In this document: positions 34,422-42,324 of the stretch, piece after piece
Numbering within the stretch: the stretch's first letter is position 1
Layout: every line of letters begins with the position of its first letter
Source: Pseudalkalibacillus sp. SCS-8
Lineage (GTDB): Bacteria > Bacillota > Bacilli > Bacillales > Fictibacillaceae
Assembly: GCF_040126055.1 (NCBI RefSeq)
Contig: NZ_CP143541.1
Span: 744,001 to 808,000, forward strand
Length of the DNA stretch: 64,000 nucleotides
Direction of reading: 5' to 3'
Translations under genes and position numbers: made by a program
Notes under the pieces: model-generated
Databases searched by the model: none
What the model was told of the DNA's origin: nothing
The model's input: only the letters and a program-made list of their open reading frames with translations

Positions 34422-34636
34422 GTTGTTGATTTTGAACAGCTTCAGGCGGACGCTTTCCGCGGGTAACGCTTCAGTCTCCTCACTTCCACAGGATGTGGTG
34501 GCTTCGACCGTTCACCATAGGACGTGGTGGTTTTTAGTCGAAGAACCTTTATCACTCGCTCTGTGGGGTCTTCAGCTGTTGCTTCTCCCGCTGGAGTCGC
34601 CGCCTTACGCTTCTGTATTCTTTAAATATCAACAAT
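34422..34636. repeat. mosaic intergenic element, long form
   Basis: About 215 bp bounded by imperfect terminal inverted repeats (TTGTTGATTTT at the left, AAATATCAACAA at the right). Inner blocks are CTTCAGGCGGACGCTTTCCG and GCTGGAGTCGCCGCCTTACG, both also present in the copy at 49409-49547. The long form has an extra segment of about 65 bp with two hairpins (34486-34498 and 34513-34529) of the same type as at 5876-5916. No credible gene lies in 34400-34729. Confidence 0.75.
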
Positions 34637-34729
34637 AAAAGCTTGATTTTAGATGTGCCAGCTTTTTAAGAAGAAAAAAGGATTTTAGGCAAGAGTATTG
34701 AATGCCTAACGAAAAAAGGAGGATGTGTC

Positions 34730-35080
34730 ATGACGAAACATAAAATATATACAATGAGCTTTGCAAACGTCTATCCCCATTACATTACGAAAGCAGAGAA
34801 AAAAGGACGAACAAAGGCAGAAGTTGATGAAATTATCCGTTGGTTGACAGGCTATAGCCAGGAGGAGTTAGAAGATCAACTTGAAAACCAGACAGACTTT
34901 GAGACCTTCTTTGCGGAAGCTCCCCAAAAGAATCCTTCAAGGAATCTAATCAAAGGTGTAGTATGCGGTGTCCGAGTGGAAGATATCGAAGAACCAACGA
35001 TGCAAGAAATCCGTTATTTGGATAAGTTGATTGATGAGCTGGCAAAAGGTAAGACGATGGAGAAGATTTTGCGGAAATAA
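34730..35080 (+). CDS. DUF2200 family protein
   Basis: Cytosolic protein of 116 residues matching DUF2200: [32 protein letters not shown], then a WLTGYS block. Function unknown. The ATG follows AAAAGGAGG and a terminator follows the stop, so it is monocistronic. Confidence 0.85.
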   Translation: MTKHKIYTMSFANVYPHYITKAEKKGRTKAEVDEIIRWLTGYSQEELEDQLENQTDFETFFAEAPQKNPSRNLIKGVVCGVRVEDIEEPTMQEIRYLDKLIDELAKGKTMEKILRK

Positions 35081-35096
35081 AAGAAAAGATATTAAG

Positions 35097-35128
35097 AAGG
35101 CTTATCTGTAATCAAAATAAGCTTTTTT
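35097..35128 (+). terminator. terminator after the DUF2200 gene
   Basis: AGGCTTAT pairs with ATAAGCTT across a short loop, followed by a T-run. Confidence 0.7.
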
Positions 35129-35130
35129 CA

Positions 35131-35232
35131 TTCAATTGGTTTGAGTTTGGTTTTAGAGTTGTATGTGCAGGAGAGAAAAACATAGAAGAAATTCATAAAG
35201 CAGTAAAGGTGTTAGAAGCACGGAAAGATTAA
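35131..35232 (+). pseudogene. possible decayed C-terminal gene fragment
   Basis: An open frame of 33 codons without a start or ribosome site ends in a helix-like stretch (EKNIEEIHKAVKVLEARKD) that resembles the end of a folded enzyme. The preceding terminator sits where the rest of the gene would be. It may be chance; I cannot name the family. Confidence 0.25.
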
Positions 35233-35249
35233 ATTATTTCATTTAAGTA

Positions 35250-35278
35250 TTTACAAGATTGGTAACAATATGGATAAT
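35250..35278 (+). promoter_or_regulatory. promoter of the T-box/MFS unit
   Basis: TTTACA (35250-35255), 17 bp, GATAAT (35273-35278), directly upstream of the T-box leader. Confidence 0.6.
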
Positions 35279-35284
35279 GGTAAG

Positions 35285-35577
35285 AAATATAAACTGCGTT
35301 GAAGAGAAGAGTACGTAAACATTAATTCTTGTCAGAGAGCTCCGGTTGGTGAAAAGGAGTAAGAATTGGTTTACTGAACCAAGCCTCAGAGCATCGCATT
35401 GGAACCTTAACAGGGGATAGTGTGACGGGTTCTCCCGTTATTGAGATAAGGTATAAACAAACATGGTTTGGCGTACCTGATAAGATTAATATGGTGACAT
35501 ATTAATAAACTGGGGTGGCACCGCGATGAAAGTGAATCTCGCCCCCAAGACAACAGTCTTGGGGGTGGGATTTTTTT
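35285..35577 (+). ncRNA. T-box riboswitch upstream of the MFS transporter gene
   Basis: Complete T-box leader. Stem I has the AGTA/GAA loop-E pair closed by GTAAAC/GTTTAC, an AGAGAG bulge and the GGTTGGTG apical loop. The T-box sequence is GGGGTGGCACCGCG (35512-35525), and a terminator (CCCCCAAGAC 35542-35551 with GTCTTGGGGG 35556-35565, T-run 35571-35577) follows. After GAA the specifier region reads CCAAG: CCA (Pro) if read directly, CAA (Gln) with one spacer base. The TGGC bulge would pair with a tRNA having G73, which favours Gln, since Bacillus tRNA-Pro has A73. Uncharged tRNA should switch the downstream gene on. Confidence 0.9.
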
Positions 35578-35609
35578 ATTTTCTAGGCACTGATTAGGGA
35601 GGATAACTG

Positions 35610-36851
35610 ATGGAGTTTAGAAGAAACGATCACTCGTGGAAAAACCCAACGCTTTTATTATCTGCAATTGGTCTTTCAACCATAGGGGATTGGATCTACT
35701 TGATTGCACTGAATCTAATTGTATTGGATATGACGGGATCACCTTTGGCCGTTGCGGCTCTTTATATTTTAAAACCTGTATCAACCTTATTCACCAATTT
35801 TTGGGCAGGATCAATAATTGACCGGTTGAATTTAAGGAATTTTATGGTAGTCTTGGATGTGTTCAGGGCGGCTCTAATTCTCATTGTGCCTTCATTATCT
35901 TCAATCTGGCTTATATACTTGGTTGTGTTTTTCATTAATATGGGTAGCTCCGTCTTTGAGCCTGCTTCTATGACTTATATCACAAAATTGCTTCCTCCTG
36001 CGAGAAGACAAAGGTTTAATGCCTTGCGAGGTCTGGTCGATTCTGGAGGCTTCCTTCTCGGTCCTGCGGTAGCTGGAATCCTATTCATGATAGGAACACC
36101 TTATACAGCCATCTATGTTAATGCCTTTACATTTCTCGGTTCTGGATTAATAATGATGTGTTTACCTCAATTTAATAAAAGTGCATACAAGATAGATGGT
36201 GGTTTTTCAATCGGACTTTTGAAAAAGGATTGGCAAGTGGTTCTTCAATTTACCCGTGTCCATACTCACATCATTACAATTTATTTTCTATTTAGTCTCA
36301 TGATGGTAATGGCAACAGCACTAGATTCGTTAGAAGCTGCTTTCTCAAAAGAGGTATTAAAGTTATCCGATACAGAGTACGGGTTTCTTGTAAGCATTGC
36401 AGGAGCAGGAATCGCTGTGGGGTCCATTTTTAATGCGTTATATTCTAAGAAGTTACCTGTTACATTTCTTATCGGTGTGGGCTCTCTTTTCGTTTCTGCT
36501 GGTTATATCATTTATGCTTTTTCCAGTAATTTTACGATTGCTGCATTAGGGTTCAGTGTGCTCTCTTTTTCCCTAGCTTTTGCAAATACAGGTTTTTATA
36601 CCTTTTACCAGGACAATATACCAGTTGATGTGATGGGGAGAGTAGGAAGTTTTTTTAGCTTCATAGAAGCGATTTTCATCATTGCAGCCACAATTATCAT
36701 TGGAATAGCTGCTCAAGTATTTACCATAAAGGGGTCTGTTATAGTTGGCTCATTCTTCATGTTACTTATTACGGTTGTTCTAGGCGCTATGAGTTATTTA
36801 CACAATGAAAAAATTCACAACCCAGCACATAAAGAAGGTGTTATACCTTAA
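35610..36851 (+). CDS. MFS transporter under T-box control
   Basis: Major facilitator of 413 residues with about 12 hydrophobic segments, of the EntS/macrolide-efflux-like branch. The loop 2-3 region reads FWAGSIIDRLNLRNFMVVLDV, a variant of the MFS motif. Family members usually export small molecules. Its T-box leader says it is expressed when one amino acid (Gln or Pro) is scarce, so uptake or handling of that amino acid or a peptide is more plausible here than drug export. The ATG follows AGGGAGG. Confidence 0.85.
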   Translation: MEFRRNDHSWKNPTLLLSAIGLSTIGDWIYLIALNLIVLDMTGSPLAVAALYILKPVSTLFTNFWAGSIIDRLNLRNFMVVLDVFRAALILIVPSLSSIWLIYLVVFFINMGSSVFEPASMTYITKLLPPARRQRFNALRGLVDSGGFLLGPAVAGILFMIGTPYTAIYVNAFTFLGSGLIMMCLPQFNKSAYKIDGGFSIGLLKKDWQVVLQFTRVHTHIITIYFLFSLMMVMATALDSLEAAFSKEVLKLSDTEYGFLVSIAGAGIAVGSIFNALYSKKLPVTFLIGVGSLFVSAGYIIYAFSSNFTIAALGFSVLSFSLAFANTGFYTFYQDNIPVDVMGRVGSFFSFIEAIFIIAATIIIGIAAQVFTIKGSVIVGSFFMLLITVVLGAMSYLHNEKIHNPAHKEGVIP

Positions 36852-36980
36852 CTAACTTAGGAACAGATTGAGAAACTTAGGTCTAACATTACAAACCCAA
36901 GCCAATGCCTTTAAATTGTGGTTAACAAAAGATATTCTTAAAATGCAGAAGTCTCATTTTTAAAATTAAAGGATGATACA

Positions 36981-37427
36981 ATGAGTAAATTTCGTAAAAT
37001 ATTGCTTTCCATCGCTGCCATTTTCACCATTGTTGCTCTATTTTTGTATGGGGTTTATGGGGGTACGAAGATGGAACGGAATTTTGCAAAGTATAAAGAT
37101 GAACGACTAGAGATGATCGAAATGCTGAAGAATGGTGAGATCAAAAAAGAGGGAAGTCTATTTTATCCAACACCTCCGGAATATAGAGGTGCCAATGTAG
37201 ATCCATATATTCATGCCAAGATGTATGAAAATCGACATTTTGTTTTTTTTCAATGGGTGGATTCACCGAACTTTGGACCTGGCTTGATAGAGGGATTCCT
37301 CTATACGTCGACAGGAGAACCGCCGACCATTAAAGAATTCTCTTATTTAGCTGGCTGCGAGTTCAAAAAGATTGAAGGAGAAGAAAATTGGTATTTTGCT
37401 TCGGATGACAGTGGATATTATGATTAA
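36981..37427 (+). CDS. hypothetical membrane-anchored protein
   Basis: A 148-residue protein with one N-terminal membrane anchor (ILLSIAAIFTIVALFLYGVY) and a hydrophilic extracellular domain rich in aromatic residues. I do not recognise the family. The ATG follows AAAGGATG. The base composition is more AT-rich than the paa genes. It precedes another small membrane protein by 29 bases and may be co-transcribed with it. Confidence 0.55.
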   Translation: MSKFRKILLSIAAIFTIVALFLYGVYGGTKMERNFAKYKDERLEMIEMLKNGEIKKEGSLFYPTPPEYRGANVDPYIHAKMYENRHFVFFQWVDSPNFGPGLIEGFLYTSTGEPPTIKEFSYLAGCEFKKIEGEENWYFASDDSGYYD

Positions 37428-37456
37428 TTATTAATGTCGGTTTTGGTGTGATAAAA

Positions 37457-37687
37457 ATGAATTTTGATGGATTGTATGAATTCTTCTTTCCTTTTCTACT
37501 ATTAAGCCTTATCGTCTTTACTACGATCTATTTAAGGGATAAAGAGGATTTTAAAAGACAACTGCAAATGATAAAGGCACATAAGTGGAAAATTACACTA
37601 ACAATTTTGCTTGTTTTACTGATTCCACTTGGCACTTTATTAGTAGTTTATTTGCTTAAAAACATAGCTGAGTTGTTAAATATATAA
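37457..37687 (+). CDS. hypothetical two-transmembrane protein
   Basis: A 76-residue protein with two strong hydrophobic segments separated by a basic stretch (RQLQMIKAHKWK). The ribosome site is weak; GTG 37448 is an alternative start. A terminator follows. Function unknown. Confidence 0.5.
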   Translation: MNFDGLYEFFFPFLLLSLIVFTTIYLRDKEDFKRQLQMIKAHKWKITLTILLVLLIPLGTLLVVYLLKNIAELLNI

Positions 37688-37693
37688 CGATGT

Positions 37694-37728
37694 AGGCTTG
37701 TCCGATTTAATTGGACAAGCCCTTTTTT
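37694..37728 (+). terminator. terminator after the two small membrane genes
   Basis: GGCTTGTCC (37695-37703) pairs with GGACAAGCC (37713-37721), then CTTTTTT. Confidence 0.9.
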
Positions 37729-37810
37729 ATGAAAGTTCGTATTGAATTACAAATGGTAATTTGAAATAATTGGAAGTAGGTTTATGAAACGTGAAAAGAG
37801 GAGGGGTATA

Positions 37811-38203
37811 ATGAGTAAATCCGTTTCTAAGAGTAAATCGTATTTGAATCAGGTACATTACATCCGTATTCCAGTCCGTGATAGTGATCAATCTGTTAAA
37901 TGGTACACTGAAATCCTAGGATTGGAATTGCTTACAATCACTGAGGAGAGCTATGCAGTTCTAAAGATGAATGAAGGACCGATGTTGCTCGTATTAGTAC
38001 CAACTGAGGATGATACATACGCCCATTTCTCAGTGAAAGACGAATCTGCATTCAGTATTGGATTCACAAGTCCTTTACTGAAAGAATTCCATCAATATCT
38101 CATCGAGAATGATGTTAAAGTAGATGAGATTACAGAAGACCACGGTCACTATTACTTCCACTTCTATGATCCTAGTGGGAATAAATTGCAGGTTCATTGG
38201 TAG
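37811..38203 (+). CDS. VOC family protein
   Basis: Vicinal-oxygen-chelate (glyoxalase/bleomycin resistance) fold, 130 residues. Two beta-alpha-beta-beta-beta modules: VHYIRIPVRDSDQSVKWYTEILGLEL and the C-terminal YYFHFYDPSGNKLQVHW. Metal-ligand type residues (His near the start, Asp/His late) are partly present. The start follows AGAGGAGGGG. Two more VOC genes lie at 43033 and 43441 but are not close copies. Confidence 0.8.
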   Translation: MSKSVSKSKSYLNQVHYIRIPVRDSDQSVKWYTEILGLELLTITEESYAVLKMNEGPMLLVLVPTEDDTYAHFSVKDESAFSIGFTSPLLKEFHQYLIENDVKVDEITEDHGHYYFHFYDPSGNKLQVHW

Positions 38204-38281
38204 AACCATATGTGAATAGAGGAGAGTTGGATGGAAGATTGTCCGTAGCATCCATCTCTCCATATCTATATTAAGAAATGC

Positions 38282-38713
38282 TTATAACGTTTGATTTGTC
38301 TCTACGTTTGAAAAAATGATATGAGTGACTGTATGTGCCAGGTCTGAAAAATCATTTATGAATATTTCTATTTCAGCTAGACTTCTAAAGTGTAATTTCA
38401 GGATAAAACAAGCTTGGCCTGCGATACGGTGACAATATTCCACATTGCCCTGATTTTCAATTTTCTTTTTAAAGCGTTCGTATTGGCCATTTTTTATAGT
38501 GGCTTCAATCATACAACTTATCGGATAACCCGCTTTCTCATAATCAATCTCTACTGTATACCCTTTAATGACCCCGAATGATTCCATTTGTCTTACCCTT
38601 TCAGTAACAGCAGGTGCAGACATATCTACCAACCTACCTAATTCCCTCATGGAGACTCGGCTATTTTGAAGTAAATGGTTGAGGATTCTTATATCTTTTT
38701 CATCTAATTGCAT
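38282..38713 (-). CDS. Lrp/AsnC family regulator
   Basis: Regulator of 143 residues: an N-terminal helix-turn-helix (DEKDIRILNHLLQNSRVSMRELGRLV then SAPAVTERVRQME) and a C-terminal RAM ligand-binding domain. It is divergent from the carboxymuconolactone-decarboxylase-like gene, with an inverted repeat between them, so it may control that gene and itself. The paralogue at 40365 shares the recognition helix pattern (PAVTERVRKLE). Confidence 0.87.
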   Translation of the reverse strand: MQLDEKDIRILNHLLQNSRVSMRELGRLVDMSAPAVTERVRQMESFGVIKGYTVEIDYEKAGYPISCMIEATIKNGQYERFKKKIENQGNVEYCHRIAGQACFILKLHFRSLAEIEIFINDFSDLAHTVTHIIFSNVETNQTL

Positions 38714-38768
38714 ATGTAAGGTTTCCTTTCAGTTTTCCTTTATACTGACATGTATTTCTTTGTGTCCC

Positions 38769-38789
38769 TTTACATTCGCTATGTGTAAA
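38769..38789. promoter_or_regulatory. inverted repeat in the lrp-like/CMD divergent region
   Basis: TTTACA-N9-TGTAAA lies midway between the two divergent starts. It is a candidate binding site for the Lrp-type regulator. Confidence 0.45.
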
Positions 38790-38830
38790 AACATAAACAC
38801 CTATTATGATTATGACAAGGGGGGAGAGGA

Positions 38831-39244
38831 ATGCCAAGAATAACTTTTTCACAAAATGGCAACAGTCCATTCCAACAACTGCTTGGACATAATCAGGAGA
38901 TCATGGAAAATTGGAATAGACTCGGGGACGTGTTGGGTTCAGACGGAGTGTTATCCAATCAATTAAAAGAACAAGTGAGAAGAACACTCGCACAACATAA
39001 TGGGTGTGAGTATTGCAAAGCGAAGGGACGTCCTTCAGATGATCAGTTTGATGAAAAAACATCAGTCGCAGTAGGTTTTGCTGAAGCGTTTTTGAAATAT
39101 AAGGGCGAGTTTCCTTCCAATGTATTTGCGGTTTTGCATGATACATTCGATGACAAAGAAATTAGTGAGCTTTGTGCGTTTATCTGTTTTACAACAGCAT
39201 CCCAGTATTTTGGTGCGATTACAGACCTGAAACCTATAGAATAA
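38831..39244 (+). CDS. carboxymuconolactone decarboxylase-like (AhpD-fold) protein
   Basis: Helical protein of 137 residues with the CxxC redox motif of the AhpD/CMD superfamily (GCEYCKAKG, about residues 58-66) preceded by the usual LKEQVRRTLAQHN helix. CxxC members act as peroxidase-like or disulfide-exchange proteins; this one is of unknown substrate. Divergent from the Lrp-type gene and followed by a periodic repeat array. Confidence 0.75.
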   Translation: MPRITFSQNGNSPFQQLLGHNQEIMENWNRLGDVLGSDGVLSNQLKEQVRRTLAQHNGCEYCKAKGRPSDDQFDEKTSVAVGFAEAFLKYKGEFPSNVFAVLHDTFDDKEISELCAFICFTTASQYFGAITDLKPIE

Positions 39245-39321
39245 AGGAAAAAGGGGGAGAATTATCCCTTTTTTTAATGCAATTTTACCTTTTGAGGGTT
39301 AAAAATAGATTGTAGTAGTCG

Positions 39322-39435
39322 TTATCTACGAAAAATTAGGATTTTCATACAAAAATTTAAAATTATCTACGAAAATATCAGATTATCTACGAAAATAAGA
39401 AATTATCTACAAAACTAAAGAATTATCTACAAAAA
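39322..39435. repeat. periodic array, core TTATCTACGAAAA, six units
   Basis: Copies begin at 39322, 39342 (degenerate TTTTCATAC), 39363, 39383, 39403 and 39423, giving spacings of 20, 21, 20, 20 and 20 bp. It fills the gap between convergent genes. Confidence 0.9.
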
Positions 39436-39470
39436 CGAAAGGAGCGATTACGGTTAATCGCTCCATGCCA

Positions 39471-40019
39471 TCAAAAGTACTTTTCCAGATAATCTTCGGT
39501 TGAACAGACCGTTGCGAACTCATTATGGATCGTAGCCAGTGAAACATCATGAATGGTTTGGGGATCGACAGCTTTTCCATTGTGATCGGTTAATTCGAAT
39601 GCTGCCGTTGCATCAGAAATCAAGAAGGTGTGAAAGCCTAAATTTCCACTCATTCTTGTGGTAGTAGAAACGCAATGTTGGGTGGTCAATCCTGTTATGA
39701 CAACCTCCTTAATTCCCTGATCGTGTAAAAAGTGCTCAAGGGATGTACCGATAAACGCGCTGTTAACTTCTTTTCGAATCACCATTTCATCATCCAGTGG
39801 CTTTACAATTTCTTTGATACGGTATCCAGGGTGATCGGGATGGAAAACCGAGTCATGATTTTGAGATTGATGTTGGATGAAAATAACCTCTTGTTGCTTT
39901 TTTCTCCATTCCGTTAGCAAACGTTTGATATTCTCTTCTGCATCATGGTTATTCCGTTCTCCCCATTTCGGGTCGTTGAATGCGTCCTGCACATCGACAA
40001 TTAGAAGAGCCTTTTTCAT
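39471..40019 (-). CDS. isochorismatase-family cysteine hydrolase
   Basis: Cytosolic hydrolase of 182 residues. The catalytic triad is visible: Asp in LLIVDVQDAF, Lys in VIRKEVNSAF, and Cys in GLTTQHCVSTT, with the preceding cis-peptide segment VVITGL. Nicotinamidase-like amidases and isochorismatases share this fold, so the substrate is open. It overlaps the upstream DUF1272 gene by four bases. Confidence 0.87.
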   Translation of the reverse strand: MKKALLIVDVQDAFNDPKWGERNNHDAEENIKRLLTEWRKKQQEVIFIQHQSQNHDSVFHPDHPGYRIKEIVKPLDDEMVIRKEVNSAFIGTSLEHFLHDQGIKEVVITGLTTQHCVSTTTRMSGNLGFHTFLISDATAAFELTDHNGKAVDPQTIHDVSLATIHNEFATVCSTEDYLEKYF

Positions 40020-40222
40020 AATACATTCCCCCTAACGGTTATTGGGCATGCTCCCTTGGTGGCTCTTGGTCTTCTGACAAGCTCACCACTGCAGTTGGGA
40101 CAACGATTTGACATCGCACTAGTGCAACCCTTACAAAAGGTACATTCATGTACACAGATATAAGCCTCGTCATAGACCTTTGATTCGCATCTTTCGCATA
40201 CCGTTTTCATTTCCAACCCCAT
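40016..40222 (-). CDS. DUF1272 cysteine-rich protein
   Basis: A 68-residue zinc-ribbon-type protein with four CxxC or Cys/His knuckles (CERC, CVHECTFC, CTSAM..CPNC), matching DUF1272. Function unknown. The start follows AAGGAGG with an 8-base spacer. It is co-transcribed with the hydrolase and divergent from the second Lrp-type regulator. Confidence 0.8.
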   Translation of the reverse strand: MGLEMKTVCERCESKVYDEAYICVHECTFCKGCTSAMSNRCPNCSGELVRRPRATKGACPITVRGNVL

Positions 40223-40242
40223 ATATGTAACCTCCTTCTTTT

Positions 40243-40254
40243 CTTAACGTTAAG
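40243..40254. promoter_or_regulatory. palindrome in the DUF1272/lrp-like divergent region
   Basis: CTTAACGTTAAG is a perfect 12-bp palindrome 20 bases from the DUF1272 start. It is a candidate operator for the adjacent Lrp-type regulator. Confidence 0.4.
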
Positions 40255-40364
40255 TTTATTTGAAAGAAACAAAGGAACCCATACTTTTTTTAAGGTGTTC
40301 ATACTGGTATTCTTTAAGATGGAAGGAAATAACTGGCGTTAGAATAAAATATGAAGGTGGAATC

Positions 40365-40784
40365 ATGGACCCTATCAATCGAAAAATTTTAGAGGTTTTA
40401 CAAGTGGAAGGACGAGTCTCAATGACTGAACTAGGAAAGAAGATTTCAATGTCTGTACCTGCAGTGACAGAGCGGGTGAGAAAGCTTGAGGAGCAGGGTG
40501 TTATTCAGGGATACAAAGCTCAGATCAATCCCGATAAGATCGATAAATCGGTCAAAGCTTTTGTCTTGGTGAAAACCCATCGATGCAAGGCATTCAGAGA
40601 ATTTTGCAAAGAAAATCCTCTTGTCATTGAGTGTCATCGTCTAACAGGTGAATATAGTTATCTCGTAAAAGTCATAACCGAATCCTACGAACTGCTGGAG
40701 GAATTCATTGATGCCACGATGGAATATGGAGAGCCGTACACGATGATGAATCTCTCTTCGCCTGTTTTGAACAAGATTATTTAA
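40365..40784 (+). CDS. Lrp/AsnC family regulator
   Basis: Regulator of 139 residues with N-terminal helix-turn-helix (RKILEVLQVEGRVSMTELGKKISMSVPAVTERVRKLEE) and a RAM domain ending in TMMNLSSPV. ATG 40365 follows GAAGGTGG; the longer upstream frame has no ribosome site. It is divergent from the DUF1272-hydrolase pair, which it may regulate. Confidence 0.87.
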   Translation: MDPINRKILEVLQVEGRVSMTELGKKISMSVPAVTERVRKLEEQGVIQGYKAQINPDKIDKSVKAFVLVKTHRCKAFREFCKENPLVIECHRLTGEYSYLVKVITESYELLEEFIDATMEYGEPYTMMNLSSPVLNKII

Positions 40785-41014
40785 ACTTAAGGGGTCATGT
40801 CCTGGAATACTTTACGTCGATCAGTGGAAAAGAGGATTTAAACGTTTCCAAAAGGCGGAGAGTCCATTGGGCTAATGTGAAAACACCTTACGACCTTGTG
40901 TTGGTGGACCGTGAGTTTTGGGAGATATCGTTCTGATTCACGGTCATGTTTATCAAGTTTCGTGAGTGGGTACGGCATAACTATAACCCAATTCCAATTG
41001 AAAGGATGATTACT
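40785..41014. other. gene-free gap with a cre-like site and a hairpin
   Basis: TTTAAACGTTTCCA (40837-40850) matches the cre consensus at 13 of 14 positions. A GACCGTGA/TCACGGTC stem spans about 40908-40944. A frame without a start codon runs through part of the gap and is probably chance. Confidence 0.4.
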
Positions 41015-41176
41015 TTGAGTAAAAATACACAGTATCAACCGATCCGAGGAATGGAGTTATCCGATGCTCAAGAAGTCGCTTATGCCAAAGAATTCAAGAA
41101 AGCGGACATGGCCGGCGGATACCGAAAGCCTAAAGTAAAAAAAGCGAAAAAAGAAAATCCAGATTTATTGAAATAG
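41015..41176 (+). CDS. YfhE-like small protein
   Basis: A 53-residue basic protein. The block LSDAQEVAYAKEFKKADMAGGYRK resembles the YfhE family of small Bacillus proteins of unknown function. The TTG at 41015 is preceded by AAAGGA with an 8-base spacer; ATG 41006 overlaps that site. A strong terminator follows. Confidence 0.6.
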   Translation: MSKNTQYQPIRGMELSDAQEVAYAKEFKKADMAGGYRKPKVKKAKKENPDLLK

Positions 41177-41186
41177 TTAGCGTCAA

Positions 41187-41552
41187 CTAAAAGCAGCCAT
41201 GTGGCTGCTTTTTTACATTTTTGTAGAGAAGGAAAGCCCACCATAACAATAAAAACAAATAGCCTATGATGGTGAAAATCGACCACACAGCACCTTGCTG
41301 CAATTGACTTACGAAATGCTCGAACTCATTTATTCCTTCGGCTCTTCCAATACTATTAATAAGGCTAATTATTGGAATTGTAACAGTGAATAAAATAGCT
41401 ACAACTGACAAAAACATAACCTTCTTTTTCGCTACATTAACGATAGCAGTTCCTAATGTTGCAAATAATAGAAAGTAATAGATTAGCCAAAACCAATTAG
41501 GCAGCGGTTCCCAATGCATAATCCCACACCGTCTCATTTTTAATACGTTCAA
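41187..41552 (-). CDS. hypothetical membrane protein
   Basis: About 121 residues (101-121 depending on start) with three or four hydrophobic segments: FWLIYYFLLFATLGTAIV, VMFLSVVAILFTVTIPII, and IFTIIGYLFLLLWWAFLLY. No family recognised. TTG 41552 overlaps the end of the upstream gene; the internal ATG at 41519 is the other credible start, and neither has a clear ribosome site. Confidence 0.55.
   Translation of the reverse strand: MNVLKMRRCGIMHWEPLPNWFWLIYYFLLFATLGTAIVNVAKKKVMFLSVVAILFTVTIPIISLINSIGRAEGINEFEHFVSQLQQGAVWSIFTIIGYLFLLLWWAFLLYKNVKKQPHGCF
41189..41214. terminator. bidirectional terminator
   Basis: AAAAGCAGCCA, loop TG, TGGCTGCTTTT with T/A runs on both sides, between convergent genes. 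The minus-strand gene ends inside it. Confidence 0.85.
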
Positions 41553-42139
41553 TGATTTTCTTTTGTATATTCTCTAAAAAAAATAGTTAAATGGTTAAAA
41601 TGGAGCATTACACTCACGTGTATATCCTTGTATTTCGTACTTAATGTTTCTCTTGAGTAAAAAGTAGGTTTTTTTAATTCTTCAATTTTTTCTTCTATTC
41701 CTATTGTACTTTCCAACAATATTTGTAACCTTCTTTTATTGCTAATCGAATAATTTTCTTGAAAAGATAATTCTATCACAAGCTCTCTAATTTCCTCGAC
41801 ACGGAAAAGGAGCGTATCTAAATCTTCAATGCTAATCGTTGTAGGTTCTTTACTTATGAAAGATGGTTGATCGTATAATCTCAGTATGTATTGGATTCGA
41901 TCAGTAGTTAAGTCCATTTTTTTGGTGCCATTAAGAGAGTTATAGATGTCTTCGTATTCACTTTTGAACTGAGTTAATTTACCTTTATACTGATCAACCA
42001 CCTTATTATTCGCATCATATGAAAATGATTTCACAAAGCTAAAGTATGAGTAAGGATAAATAAGGTTATTACCAATAAAGATTGTAACGAATATAAGTAT
42101 AAAAAGTATAAAAAACTTCTTTTTTAGCGTTATCTTCAC
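41549..42139 (-). CDS. hypothetical membrane-anchored helical protein
   Basis: A 196-residue protein with one N-terminal membrane segment (FILFILIFVTIFIGNNLIY) and an extracellular, mostly alpha-helical domain of charged residues. No family recognised. The ATG follows GGAGGGGG. AT-rich compared with surrounding conserved genes; paired with the small membrane protein downstream. Confidence 0.6.
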   Translation of the reverse strand: MKITLKKKFFILFILIFVTIFIGNNLIYPYSYFSFVKSFSYDANNKVVDQYKGKLTQFKSEYEDIYNSLNGTKKMDLTTDRIQYILRLYDQPSFISKEPTTISIEDLDTLLFRVEEIRELVIELSFQENYSISNKRRLQILLESTIGIEEKIEELKKPTFYSRETLSTKYKDIHVSVMLHFNHLTIFFREYTKENH

Positions 42140-42324
42140 TTCAGTCCCCCTCCAGTTTTTTCCGATAATTAAATAATATCACAAATAAATTGATTATTTT
42201 CAAAAAAATGGAAAAAGTGCAACTATGTGAAGGAGTTGTCTTTTTTCATCCAACTCAAGGAAGGATAATGACTCTATTTTGGAGTAGTCTTTACGTAGTG
42301 ATGATGAAAAGAAGAAGGGATTCC

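Noticed and set aside
34420-34638. A 72-codon protein in the mosaic element
   Set aside because: The frame lies entirely within a repeat with terminal inverted repeats, lacks a ribosome site, and is disrupted in the second copy.
40785-41014. A transposase remnant upstream of the YfhE-like gene
   Set aside because: No recognisable transposase motif or terminal repeats; only a hairpin and a cre-like site were seen.
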